The notes: a model not told the origin generated them from the letters alone. A stretch of DNA of 43,716 nucleotides from Reclinomonas americana ATCC 50394 (GCA_048213135.1 PS015530.1:1-43716), one strand, 5' to 3'; counted from the stretch's first letter, positions 1 to 9,734 are shown. Program-made: numbers and translations.

Positions 1-2
1 GG

Positions 3-2563
3 TGTGGAGATTCTCACGTGGAGAGCGGGCAGGCCTCCGAGGATATCTTTCTGCCGACGAGAGCGAGATCAATGGTGACGGTGACGCACACCAACTTTCA
101 CGAGAGCGTGGCGCGTCTCTACAAGTTCTTTTTCCAGAACTTTACTCGAGATGCCGTGGATCGGGTGCGTACCCTGCATGCATCTCTATCAAGCAAGTCA
201 GCCGCTTTATGTGTTTCGTGTACTGACTGGTGTGTGTGACCAGGCGACCCCGATTGAGAACTACCAATGGATCATGCGCGCTGAGCGGATGCGTGCCGAA
301 TTGGAGCACACAGAGACTGTGGCCGCCTTTATGGATCTTGTGCAGAGCTATGGCGAGGTGCGTGCATGCTTGTTTGCCTTCCCACAATGCCAGTGACACC
401 GTTCGCTGACGGGGCAAGCATTATGGCAGGTATCGCTTCCGTTTCCGTGGGTCTCATTCCGCACCGGCCGGCAAGAGTCGCACCCTGCCTTTGTTGTCTC
501 TGAAGAGCAGGTGCGAGAGTGCATTTTGCTGTTTGTGTTCTCGCCGGTGCTGAAAATTTGGTCGTGTGCAGATTTTGAAGGATTTTGTGCGCGATTGCAT
601 AGTGCTGGACGGGCAAGTGTTTGGCAAGCACGCCATCATGCGCAGTCCGTCGGTCGCTGAGGGCAGCGAATTCAATCCGCCGACCGAGGGTCGTCGACGC
701 TCACGCTCGCGTGGCAGTGCGCCTGGCTCAATTTTGCGGGCCGGATCGTCGGCTTTCTCGCTGGATCGCTCCGGAAGCACGTTGTACACTGCCGGTCCGC
801 AGACAGAACTTGACGAGCAGGGCGAGGGATCCGACTCTGTTGGCAGCCTGGACGATGAGCTGCTCGGCGAGCCGGGTGTGGTGAGCGTTTTCTCGCAGCA
901 CTGGACCACCAGCAATCTGATACTTCGTGTGAGGCGCCTGTTTTCGGTGCGCACATAATCTCCTGCGTTGTATCGTTGCACTCGTGTGGCTCATTGACGG
1001 TACCGCAGGCTCGCAAGCGAAAGCGCATCAATGCGGAAATGTCAAGACGACCGGAGCTGCCGCGTGCGCTGACCACGTCTGGCATGTTCACAGCCGAGTC
1101 GTACCGCCAAGCAGCAGCCTCGTCACGAACGCTTGAGGGTGTGTGCATTTTGTGCGGCACGGTGACATGTTCCTCTTGATGCTGATGCCTTGCTGGGCTG
1201 CAGTGAATCGAGCCACACTGGAAAGCTTTGTGGTCGAGTCGCAGCGGCCATCGGTGGCGCAGCAGCTGCAAAGGCTACACCAGCTGACACCTGCCAAGAG
1301 TTCTCACTCGAGAGCTGGCAAGAGCGGCGGTGATTCGTCGTCGCCGTGGAAGTCACCTCGTCTGGAGAACGGGGCCGACACGAAGGCATCTGGGCCAGCA
1401 TTAGGTGCGATGCTGATCATGATACGCTCGGGTGAGGGCTCGCAACTGGGTGATGCGTGACTTTTTCCTTCTCGTGTTCCTTCCGATGTTTCTCTCCGCC
1501 TGTGTCACTCTCACTCTGCCATATATATATATATGTGTGTGTGGGGTGACAACATCGTGGCACATCTGAGTTTCTGCAAGAGTATTCACGATCATCGTAC
1601 TCACTGGATATCTCTCTGCGTGTGTCAGTGGTTGAACTCGACAAGCGAATGAGCATGTCGTTGCCAGCTGCCGCTGGTATGTCGGGTTCGTTCCGGAATC
1701 TTTCCTCGTCGCACAGATTTTACTGTTGCTGTCACTTTGCTCATTGCATTGTCATGCTGTGCAGCGCATGCTGAGCAGTTGCGCAACCGTGCAGCATCGT
1801 CACGAAGCATGGCTCTCGGTCCGGCGGAGCAGCCATCGCCACAAGATCCACTACTCAGCCAGAGGGTTTGTTGTTGCTGTCTGCGTGCTGGTGGTGTGCG
1901 CTGCACGCATTTCGTTGTCGCCCACGTACAGTCGCGCGCCCCAAATAGAAACTGCTGACGCGCCACTTGGTCGACGACCCGCTCATCTCGGGACTCGGGA
2001 ATCCGCAGAGTCGGCGTGCAGATGGTCATTTGGGAGTTGCGTTGCGCGTCGCACGTGCACACTCGCGCATTCACCTTCTCATTCCACTCATTCTCACGAA
2101 AACAATATGGCAGGCGGAACTGGCAATGCTGAATAGCTACGGCATCGACAGCAGTAGCCCGACGTTGATGTTTCCAGACTTGCTGGTGGCCACTGTCGAA
2201 CTCAAGCGCAAGCTCAAGGCCCGAATCGAGGCGCCCATTTTCAGCGAAGAGAGTGAGCACGAGGCATTCCGCGAGGCGCAACTGCTGCGCGACGCATTGC
2301 GAGTTGCGTACGCTTGTGGATTCACGCGAAGATACTCAGCGCACTCACATTTCTTCTTCTGCCCACCACAGGACTCTATCATGGCGCACGTCCCGGAGGC
2401 ACAAACCATGACGCAGGCCTCGACATTGACGTATCAGGCTCTTCAGCAGTTTACGCGTACGTCGGCCGGCGGTGACTGCCTGGAAACAGTGCAGTACATT
2501 TTCCCGCCGGACCCGCGGTGGGTGTACCCGCAGGACACACAGCAAGTGCTGCCGATCGTGATT
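3..2563 (+). CDS. Unrecognised multi-exon protein, partial at both ends
   Basis: I do not recognise this protein. A chain of exons joins in phase: 3-164 (frame open from the left edge), then exons starting near 242, 571, 1009, 1202, 1629, 1766, 2115 and 2372, separated by GT...AG introns with donors such as GTGCGTAC and GTGTGTGC. The first exons look helical, with motifs such as FHESVARLYKFFF and AFMDLVQSYGE. The middle is Ser/Arg/Gly-rich and probably disordered (around 660-860 and 1290-1400). The last exons look folded again, for example LMFPDLLVATVELKRKLKAR and VQYIFPPDPRWVYPQD. The 5' end lies outside the window and the 3' end runs into the 20-N gap at 2564. No signal peptide or membrane segment is visible in the part seen. 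Existence as a gene is well supported by consistent splice phase; function is unknown. Confidence 0.6.
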
Positions 2564-2583
2564 NNNNNNNNNNNNNNNNNNNN
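2564..2583. other. Assembly gap, 20 N
   Basis: Run of exactly 20 N between the unrecognised gene and the kynureninase gene. Two other gaps here are also exactly 20 N, which suggests a placeholder of unknown true size. The 3' end of the upstream gene is lost in it. Confidence 0.95.
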
Positions 2584-2625
2584 GTAGCTATTTCACTCTT
2601 TATTGCGAGGGAGAGAGGAGGAAGC

Positions 2626-5192
2626 ATGTCTTTTGTGCAACACCTCGGCGAGATCTATACCACGCTTGCCGCACGTTTCGGTATGCGTTTCTCCGTCGCG
2701 CCTGTGCTGAGTCTCTGTGTGTGTGTGTGTGTGCCCACCTCCTTTGTTGCACAACAAAGGTTCCGATGTGATCGACACGGCCTTGTTCTACACGTCATTC
2801 TCGCTCTTCGCCGCCACCATCAGCAGCATTCGTCGCGTGCAGGCCGTCAAGTTCTACTTGTTGTTTGGTGAGAACGAATGTGCGCATCTTGGCCTTCTCC
2901 CAACATCTCACTCTCTCACTCTCATTCTCTCCAGTGGTGGTGGTGTGTGCGGTGCTTGAGGTGCTGGTGGGTGCACTGCTGCCCTCCGCGCATGTGACCA
3001 CTGCGCAGTATGACTTGGTGTCGACCATTCGCAAGGCATGCCAATCACGCTCTTCTCTCTCTCACTCACAGTGTGGCGACGACTCACTCTGTGCGTGCAC
3101 GCACAGTCGTCCTCCGGCTTCCTCCTCATGGTGTGGCTGTTTGCACTCATGTTCCCCAAGGATCTGGAGGGCGACGAGAAGAAGGGCGGAGCAGGGCATG
3201 CATTGGCCGAGGCATCTTCCGGTGGCGATCCGGCACACGTGATGAATCAACGTCGCATGCCACTCGGCCTGCGTGGCGAGGAGGTACATGGAGAGCTGCC
3301 GGCGGGCTCGCTGCTTGCGCAGCTGAAAGTGGCGCCGCGCACGGAAGTGCAGGGTTGGTCACATGCGAGACTGCTCTCATATTGTCGACTGTGCGTGTTG
3401 ACCTGTGCCGGCGGCAGGCAACGACGAGTCGTCGGAGGTGCATGCGCGACTGACTCGGGCAGCGGAGAGTGCGCACTTGGAGCTGTGCTCGGATGAGTTT
3501 GCGGCGCACATGGACGCCAACGACGAGCTGGCGCAGTACCGCGATCAGTTCTTTATGCCACAGGCTCCCGACGGCAGTGGTTGGTCACTTCTCCTCGTGC
3601 TGCTTCTTTTGCATCACCACCCTTACGTTCTTGTCGCTTCTCGCAGACGCCTGCTACTTGTGTGGCCACTCGCTGGGCCTGCAGGCCCGTGGCACGGAGG
3701 AGTCGGTGCTGCAAGACATTCGCAAGTGGCAGCGTGTGGGAGTGCGGTCAGTTGTCGTCGTCGTGTCCGTGCGCCCCTGGTGTTGATTGATACTCACACG
3801 GGCACAGTGGGCACTTTGAAGCGCCGCGACCGTGGTTCCTCATTGAGGACGAGGTGCAGGAACCGATGGCCAACTTGGTCGGCGCCAAGCCGAGTGAGGT
3901 ATCACGCCGTCTGGCTGCTGCAAAAAGCTGTTGCACACACACGACACTCACTTCACCCTGTCATTGTAGGTCGTGGTGATGAATTCGCTGACGGTGAATG
4001 TGCACCTGCTGTTGGTGTCGTTTTACCGGCCCTCGGAGAGTCGCTTCCGCATTCTGATCGAGTACCACTCGTTCCCCTCCGACATGATTGCCTTCCGCAC
4101 GCACGTTCACTCGTGGGGACTCGATCCCGACGAGGTGCTCATTCAGGTGGCCCCGCGCGATGGTGAAGACTCGATCCGCACCAGCGACATTCTGTCGATT
4201 TTGGAGCAGCACGGTCACGAGATCGCACTGGTGATGCTGTCGGGCCTGCAGTTCCGCACCGGTCAGCTGTTCGAGATTCCAGTGTTGCGTCGATGGGGCC
4301 AGCCAGAGTGTTAGAAATGTCCCCTCCCGGTTCGCCTCATCTCTCTCTTTTTTTTGTGTGTGTGTTGCGCGCAGCATCACCGAGGCTGCTCACCTGGTTG
4401 GTGCGCGAGTTGGCTGGGATCTGGCGCACGCAGTCGGCAACGTGCCGCTGAAGCTGCACGAGTGGAACGTTGACTGCGCCTGCTGGTGCACCTACAAGTA
4501 CCTGTGCGGTGGTCCCGGAAACCTCTCCGGCGTCTTTGTGCACGAGCGCTTTGCCAACGAGCCCGATCTGCCGCGCTACGCCGGTTGGTGGGGCAACCGA
4601 CGTGAGACGCGCTTCCATGTGGTGAACGAGTTCGATCCGGCGCCGGGTGCTGCCGGTTGGCAGCTGAGCAATCCGATCGTGCTCGGCATCAGTGCCCTGA
4701 TCCCACCACTGCGCCTCTACAACGAGGCGGGCATGGAGCGACTGCGTGCAAAGAGCCTCTTGCTCACGGCCTACATGGAGATGCGGCTGCAGCGCGAGTT
4801 GGACGGCAAGGTATGTGTGGGGGGAGAGACAAGTTGGCAGAGACGGGTGCATGCGTGTGCTCATAGGGGTCTTCGACGTTGCGCGCACAGATCCACATCA
4901 TTACCCCGCGCGACCCCGCGCAGCGCGGCTGCCAGTTGTCGATTCAGATTCGTGGCAAGTTCAACGGTAAGAAACTGTCGGCCAAGCAGATCGAGGTTTG
5001 TGTGCACTGCACGTGTGTAGGTAGGAGGCGATCAACCACCTCATGTGCCTGCGCCAGGAAATCATGGTGGCCGACGGATTCGTGGTCGACAAACGCGACC
5101 CCGACATTCTGCGCCTGGCTCCCAAGCCACTCTACAACTCGTTCTCGGATGTGTCGCGACTGGTGAAATACCTGAAGTCGCACTTGCAGTGA
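2626..5192 (+). CDS. KYNU: Kynureninase with an N-terminal membrane domain
   Basis: Kynureninase is a PLP enzyme that cleaves kynurenine or 3-hydroxykynurenine to anthranilate or 3-hydroxyanthranilate plus alanine in tryptophan breakdown. From about 3418 the exons match the family along its length: YLCGHSLGLQ near the start, RPWF, VVVMNSLTVNVHLL, WDLAHAVGN, then ACWCTYKYLCGG with the PLP lysine, RYAGWWGN, RGCQLSIQI and the terminal APKPLYNSF. The stop is TGA at 5190. The start chosen is ATG 2626, just after a gap. The first exons (2626-3353) instead encode about three hydrophobic segments (LFYTSFSLFAATIS, VVVVCAVLEVLVGALL, GFLLMVWLFALMF) and a charged linker. They join the enzyme in frame across intron 3354-3417 (EVQG|NDES). 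One intron is only 29 nt and one appears to be GC-AG. The enzyme call is firm; the fusion rests on splice phase and needs a transcript. Confidence 0.9.
4996..5024 (+). other. Ultra-short 29-nt intron in the kynureninase gene
   Basis: Begins GTTTGTG and ends GTAG. Removing it joins ...SAKQIE to EAINHLMCLRQE in frame and restores the family's C-terminal domain. Retaining it (29 is not a multiple of 3) shifts the frame. The nearer AG at 5020 would give the wrong phase. Confidence 0.75.
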
Positions 5193-5312
5193 CGGGCGGG
5201 AGTATGCAACGGGTGACGTGAAAATAGAAATGAAGACAAGAAAGAGAAATACGATGCATTGTCTTCAGCGATCCTCCGCCCACCACGTGCATCACAGGCT
5301 GCGGCGGCCGCA

Positions 5313-6246
5313 TCACAACACGCTGATGAGGTCCTCGATTTCACGCTTCTGCTGCAGCAAGCGTGCCCTTGCTGACAGCTGTGTTGGAGGTGCACCTCCG
5401 GCGGCTTCCTCACTGGCGCCGCTGCCCTCACCCGCCGGTGGCGGTGGTGGTGGTGGTGGCGGAGGTNNNNNNNNNNNNNNNNNNNNGGAGGCGGGAGAAA
5501 GGAAACGATGGAGGACACGCACCTCTTTTCGTATTCGTTCTCGATAAACTTGACCACGATGCGCGCATGCCTGGCCACGTCGACATTCTGCAACAACGAT
5601 GCCAGACTGGTGATAATGTGCTCCTCCATCTCGCGAATGGACTCCTTCTTGGCCTTGGCGCTCTTCATGAGGGCGGCACACAGCGTGCCGAGACCCTTGA
5701 TGTCGACGAATCGCGCGCAATTCTTCTCGTTGTTGAGCAGAGCGTGGTCGAGAGCCTTGAGGGCGCCCGGCCGAGTGTGCTTTTTCTGAATGAGCAGTAC
5801 CATGAGCTCGAGGCCTTCCACGCGCCGGAAAAAGTCCTTGTTCTCGTTCTCGACCAGTGCGTAGCACAGGCAATCAAAGAGGTTCTCCATCAGTTCCTGC
5901 TCCTCTGACGTGTTGGCCGGGCGGCGCTTGAACGGCTGCATTCACACACCACTCAGCCATCACGCAGCGACTGGCACGGCAAAGCGGAGCAGCAGACGCA
6001 ACTACGAGAGCTTTCAGCAGCTCCTCCACTCCATTGATCTTGCCGAGCTCCTTGCGGATGTGCGGGTCGCTCATGAGAAAGATGGAGAGGATCTCGCTGG
6101 CGTACAGCTTATTGGCGTCGAACTTGCGCGTCTTGATGCGATGCACCAAGTACGGCAGGATCGGCGTCTTGCGCACCGCGTCCACGGCGGTCGTCGGCAC
6201 CAGCTCCGTGAGGTGCTCCAGAATGCCAAGCACATTGTGCAACGCG
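5313..6246 (-). CDS. CTNNBL1: Beta-catenin-like protein 1 (CTNNBL1), partial
   Basis: CTNNBL1 is a nuclear armadillo-like protein associated with the PRP19/CDC5L spliceosome complex. In transcription order the exons give ALHNVLGILEHLTEL, then FDANKLYASEILSIFLMSD, then PFKRRPANTSEEQELMENLF, KALDHALLNNEKN, FVDIKGLGTLCAALMKS and EEHIITSLASLLQN. These align collinearly with the central armadillo part of the family. The intron between LLKAL and PFKRRP lies near 5940-6010. After the 20-N gap at 5467-5486 only a Pro run and a short tail ending LLQQKREIEDLISVL remain, with TGA at 5313. Much of the usual C-terminal third is therefore absent or inside that gap. The usual N-terminal ~200 residues are also missing: the gene stops at the gap at 6247, and another gene on the opposite strand starts just beyond it. 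Confidence 0.85.
5467..5486. other. Assembly gap, 20 N, beside a GGT repeat
   Basis: Follows a (GGT/GGC)-rich stretch at about 5438-5466 that reads as polyproline on the minus strand. It lies inside CTNNBL1, where roughly 150-200 family residues are unaccounted for. Confidence 0.95.
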
Positions 6247-6266
6247 NNNNNNNNNNNNNNNNNNNN
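6247..6266. other. Assembly gap, 20 N
   Basis: Cuts CTNNBL1 at its N-terminal side. The next 45 bp or so precede the start of an opposite-strand gene, so the flanks may not be truly adjacent in the genome. Confidence 0.95.
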
Positions 6267-6311
6267 AGCCGCGCGCCCTTGAGCGCCTGCGCAGTGAATG
6301 AGTCCACGTCC

Positions 6312-7304
6312 ATGTCTCCAACACACGCGAATGAGTTGTCCTGCACACTTTGTGAGATGAGGCGACGCAAGAACGTGGCGGCCATCATCAACACCACGTT
6401 CTACATTATCGGCTCGGTGCTCTTCATTGCCGCCAGCATCTTCTTTTACCCGACAGTGTCGTCGGTGATTGTGTCTTCGTCTGCATCGTCGACGTCGTCG
6501 CCCTTCACGTTGTATCACATGGGCGTGCTCGGGTTCATCATCGGATCGGCGTTCTTCACGACTGCGGCGTTGCAGAATGCAATGGATCAGTGGGCGGCCA
6601 CACGGAAGCAGCAACGAGAGGCGTCAATGACGGTTCTCTTTGCGCATTCCCGAACTCTCACTGCTTGCATGCTCACTCGTCGTCTTTCCAGTCGTCCATC
6701 AACGAGTCGTCGCGGTTGTTGTTGCAGTCGACGCCGGTGCCGCGGTGGCCGTACTGGTCAATGGTGCGTGTGATGTTCTCGGTGCTCGGCGGTCTGCTCT
6801 TCCTCGTGGGCTCGGTCGGCTTTTGGCCGTCGTTTGGTCACACTGGATCGCTTGTTGGTGCGTCCACAGTGTGTGCACTGGGCGTGTGTGCGTGTGTGGT
6901 CGCTCACTGTCTGGTGCGCAGGCAACTGGACGTATCGCTTCGGGTCGTTGTCGTACATCACTGCGGGCGTGTGGAGCCTGGTGACGCTGCCGTCGGGCAG
7001 CTGCAGGCGACCGTGTGTCGCCGCTGTTGTGGCTCCATCGGTGTTTATCTGCGGTGCTGTGTGCTTTTTGCTGGGTGGAGCGCTGTACTTGGCCGCGTGG
7101 CGTGAGGACGTGGCGAGTGTGGCATGGGCCGTCGGTTCCGGCTTCTTCCTGTTGGGCTCGGTGGTCTACTTGCCGAGCTCGTGCCGGTCGGTCGACGAGA
7201 CGCAGGTGGACGCGGCCACGGCGGCGGTGCCAAAGGCGAGCGAGAGATCACGAGGCGGCAAGAGAGAAGACACGCACCTGCCGTCGTCGGCGGCGGCCTG
7301 GTGA
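6312..7304 (+). CDS. Multi-pass membrane protein with YrhK-like repeats
   Basis: The protein has about seven or eight hydrophobic segments in pairs. Each pair carries a repeated pattern of the type iGSvlFlxgSvxfxp: TTFYIIGSVLFIAASIFFYP, LGFIIGSAFFTTA, VLGGLLFLVGSVGFWPS, CGAVCFLLGGALYL, GSGFFLLGSVVYLPSS. This resembles the YrhK-like membrane domain; the family assignment is from memory of the pattern and is tentative. Three exons join in phase: 6312 to about 6628, about 6692-6856 (acceptor TTTCCAG), and about 6922-7304 (acceptor GCGCAG, reading NWTYRFGSLSYIT). Two starts are in frame: ATG 6312, and ATG 6357 (MRRRKN), which puts a basic stretch right before the first membrane segment. The C-terminal tail (ETQVDAATAAVPKASERSRGG) is polar. 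Substrate and location are unknown. Confidence 0.7.
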
Positions 7305-7338
7305 TGGTGGATGATAAACGAAGTGTGAGATACATGAT

Positions 7339-7438
7339 GGGAGCGGGAGGGAGCGAAAGTTCTTCACGTTTTTCGCCACGTGAGAATGCCTCACGTCGTT
7401 AAAACGCCCCGGCGACGTGCTGCGCTGAACGTAGCTTG
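7339..7438 (+). repeat. Left arm of a long inverted repeat
   Basis: The reverse complement of this arm occurs at 9631-9734. Positions 7353-7409 match 9661-9717 perfectly (57 of 57), and similarity extends on both sides: GGGAGCGGGAGG outward, GACGTGCTGCGCTGAA inward, with a few mismatches and a small length difference. The arm contains the motif CACGT three times and a hairpin at 7378-7396 (stem ACGTGAG/CTCACGT, loop AATGC). It begins 35 bp after the stop codon of the membrane-protein gene. Confidence 0.9.
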
Positions 7439-7454
7439 CGGGGCCAACGCCCCG
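7437..7454 (+). other. GC-rich hairpin beside the left arm
   Basis: GCGGGG-CCAACG-CCCCGC, a 6-bp perfect stem with a 6-nt loop, directly inside the left inverted-repeat arm. It is not seen beside the right arm. Function unknown. Confidence 0.45.
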
Positions 7455-8029
7455 CTCTTTTCTTACTTTAGTCAGCAGCCTTTGCAGCTGGTGCAAGTGC
7501 TGCTCCACGAGCTCTCTCACTCGAACAACCTGTGTCTATCTCACAGCATGGCGCTGCACGATCGCCTGCGTGCGCATGATGATACCCACCGCGTGCACGT
7601 GTGGTGGTCAGCGTGTCTGCACTGTAAACTGCGTCGCCAAGTCGATGCCGCTGAAGCGCAACAGCGCTGGGCAGTCACCAGTGGTATAGAGTAGAGAGAG
7701 TGAGTGGTGCGGCAGCGTGCGTGCGTCACAAGCTGAGCTGGTTGTGTGGAAAACGCTCGTTCATCGCGCAGTCACAACCTTCATTCGCGTTCAGAATCAC
7801 TTCGCAAACTACACGCGTGTGTTCGTGTATCCATCGCTCGTCTGATTGCAACTGCACTTAGCATACAGCATCACATGATCTAGCTGCTCTTCGAGACACG
7901 GCAATCACCTCGCAACGAGCGTGTGAACGCAATAACAAGTAATCTCAAATCACGTGCGCAGAGGCTTGTTTGCATCCAGGAGCGTGGAGGTCGGTCGAGT
8001 TGCAGCACGTCCATTTGAAGTTGGGCTGA

Positions 8030-8050
8030 AGCAGCAGCAGCAGCAGCAGT
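8030..8050 (+). repeat. CAG trinucleotide run
   Basis: Six to seven consecutive CAG units inside the inverted-repeat-bounded region; not part of a supported gene. Confidence 0.85.
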
Positions 8051-8387
8051 CAGAAGTGCGTGACCATCACATCACACACATGACCCACAAGACATACCAG
8101 CTTTCCTTGAGCATGCTTTTCTTCCATCTGCGTCACCTGCGCAAAACTTACTGTGAACAAAGGCAGCAACTAATGAACACTGCGCTGTACGCCAATATAC
8201 CATCTGCGAGACGTGTCAGCAAAAGTGATGGCAATATTGCACGAACAGTAAGTGCGTACCGCGTTGAACTGGCCAACATGATCACAAAAGCAATCGTTGA
8301 GTAGGATATTGAAGAAGTAGTCGGCTGGCAACAAGCACATACCGGCTGCGCAATTGGAGCACAGTCAGTCGACGACACACACGCACA

Positions 8388-8413
8388 ACACACACACACA
8401 CACACACACACAC
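8388..8413 (+). repeat. CA microsatellite
   Basis: About 12-13 CA units inside the inverted-repeat-bounded region. Confidence 0.9.
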
Positions 8414-8598
8414 TAATTCATTCGCACAAAGCCAATAACACGCAACAAACAACACGCAGATACGCACACTCCCTGTCTCTCTCTCTCTCTGCACACACAA
8501 ACACGCATATACTCACCAACTGCACCATCATCATGCATCCATCGCCAATGTCGCCGTATCACACACACAAAACACACGCCACATGCAGTCAGTCGACG

Positions 8599-8601
<3 letters not shown>

Positions 8602-8656
<55 letters not shown>
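8602..8656 (+). repeat. Long CA microsatellite
   Basis: About 27 uninterrupted CA units, 45 bp before the 196-N gap. It is probably related to the assembly failure there. Confidence 0.95.
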
Positions 8657-8658
<2 letters not shown>

Positions 8659-8701
8659 CCAGTCGACAACAATCGACCAATAACACACACATACACACTC
8701 T

Positions 8702-8897
8702 NNNNNNNNNNNNNNNNNNNNNNNNNNNNNNNNNNNNNNNNNNNNNNNNNNNNNNNNNNNNNNNNNNNNNNNNNNNNNNNNNNNNNNNNNNNNNNNNNNN
8801 NNNNNNNNNNNNNNNNNNNNNNNNNNNNNNNNNNNNNNNNNNNNNNNNNNNNNNNNNNNNNNNNNNNNNNNNNNNNNNNNNNNNNNNNNNNNNNNNN
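8702..8897. other. Assembly gap, 196 N
   Basis: Flanked by CA repeats on the left and TACCTCC/CT repeats on the right, so it probably covers simple-sequence DNA. Confidence 0.95.
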
Positions 8898-8938
8898 CCT
8901 CCTACCTCCTACCTCCTCTCCTTCCTTCCCCCCTACCC

Positions 8939-8972
<34 letters not shown>

Positions 8973-9000
8973 TCTCTCCCTGTCTCCCTGTCTCCGTCCA
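8898..9000 (+). repeat. Pyrimidine tract with CT microsatellite
   Basis: Several CCTCCTA units followed by about 14 CT units (8942-8969) and further C/T-rich sequence, almost all pyrimidine on this strand. Confidence 0.9.
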
Positions 9001-9630
9001 AGTTCCAGGAGCCTCACTCCAAGAAGCGCTCCTCATGCGGCTCCCTCCTCCCCAACCACAATCACCTGGTCAGCAGAACCGGCGGCGGCGGACATTTCAC
9101 GTGGCGCTGTCTGGTTGATCGTGGAGGCTTGTGTTGTTGGATAAACACACACGCACACAAACGGCTATCGCGCGGGAAGGAGACTCGAGATTGGGGACGG
9201 GGACGCGGACATGACGAAGTCGACGTTCGGCGCGCCCCCACTTTCCGGGCTCGCACTCTTGCCTCACTCGCACTGCACCGATGACTACGAAGACAGTATT
9301 GACCGCTGACATCATAGGAAGACGACTTCTCCACTGGCTTCAATCCAAAATTGAAGTGTGCCGGCAAGGTGAAGAGTACACGAGCCAAGGGCAGAGGACC
9401 CGCACAGCAGCCACCGGGTGTTTGCGAACTGGGCACAAGTCGATCAAGCAACCGTCCCCACATTGGTCCGAGCGACTTCGGCTACCGACATCGCCTCATC
9501 CAAAGACCGCGATCTGTGGACACACATCAAGGCCTTCAACCATGTGGGCCCTCAGCCCTCAGCCCATGACTCGAGACCACTTCCCTTCACCATCTCTTGA
9601 CCCTTGGCATAAAGCCTTGGTGGTTTAGCT

Positions 9631-9734
9631 ACAAGCAACTTTCAGCGCAGCACGTCGCGCGGGCGTTTTAACGACGTGAGGCATTCTCACGTGGCGAAAA
9701 ACGTGAAGAACTTTCGCCCCCTCCTCCCGCTCCC
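9631..9734 (-). repeat. Right arm of the long inverted repeat
   Basis: Reverse complement of the left arm, with a 57-nt perfect core at 9661-9717. It ends about 40 bp from the stop codon of the minus-strand gene at 9775. Each arm therefore has the same orientation relative to its neighbouring gene's 3' end. Confidence 0.9.

Larger units (their letters stand above)
7339..9734. mobile_element. Possible non-autonomous DNA element bounded by ~100-bp inverted repeats
   Basis: About 2.4 kb between the two inverted arms, including 196 N. The interior has no recognisable transposase. It holds a CAG run, two long CA runs, a CT run and AT-richer unique sequence with no convincing exon chain. Immediate flanks do not show an obvious target-site duplication (left ...ACATGAT, right GCCTTGC...). 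A non-autonomous element with terminal inverted repeats is one reading. An inverted duplication of a 3'-end element of the two convergent genes is another. Confidence 0.4.

Noticed and set aside
8-19. 12-base match (ATTCTCACGTGG) to the inverted-repeat arm
   Set aside because: A single 12-mer match in 43 kb on two strands against a 100-bp arm is expected by chance fairly often, and no further similarity follows.
7954-8304. 116-codon frame inside the inverted-repeat region, considered as a possible transposase fragment
   Set aside because: No transposase motif or acidic triad is evident, the frame contains a CAG run, and neighbouring exons do not join in phase.
8533-9284. Long frames of His/Thr or Ser/Leu repeats across the 196-N gap
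   Set aside because: They are artefacts of CA and CT microsatellites plus N, not real coding sequence.
9281-9628. 115-codon frame near the right inverted-repeat arm
   Set aside because: No recognisable domain; composition is like shuffled GC-rich sequence. Not enough support for a gene.
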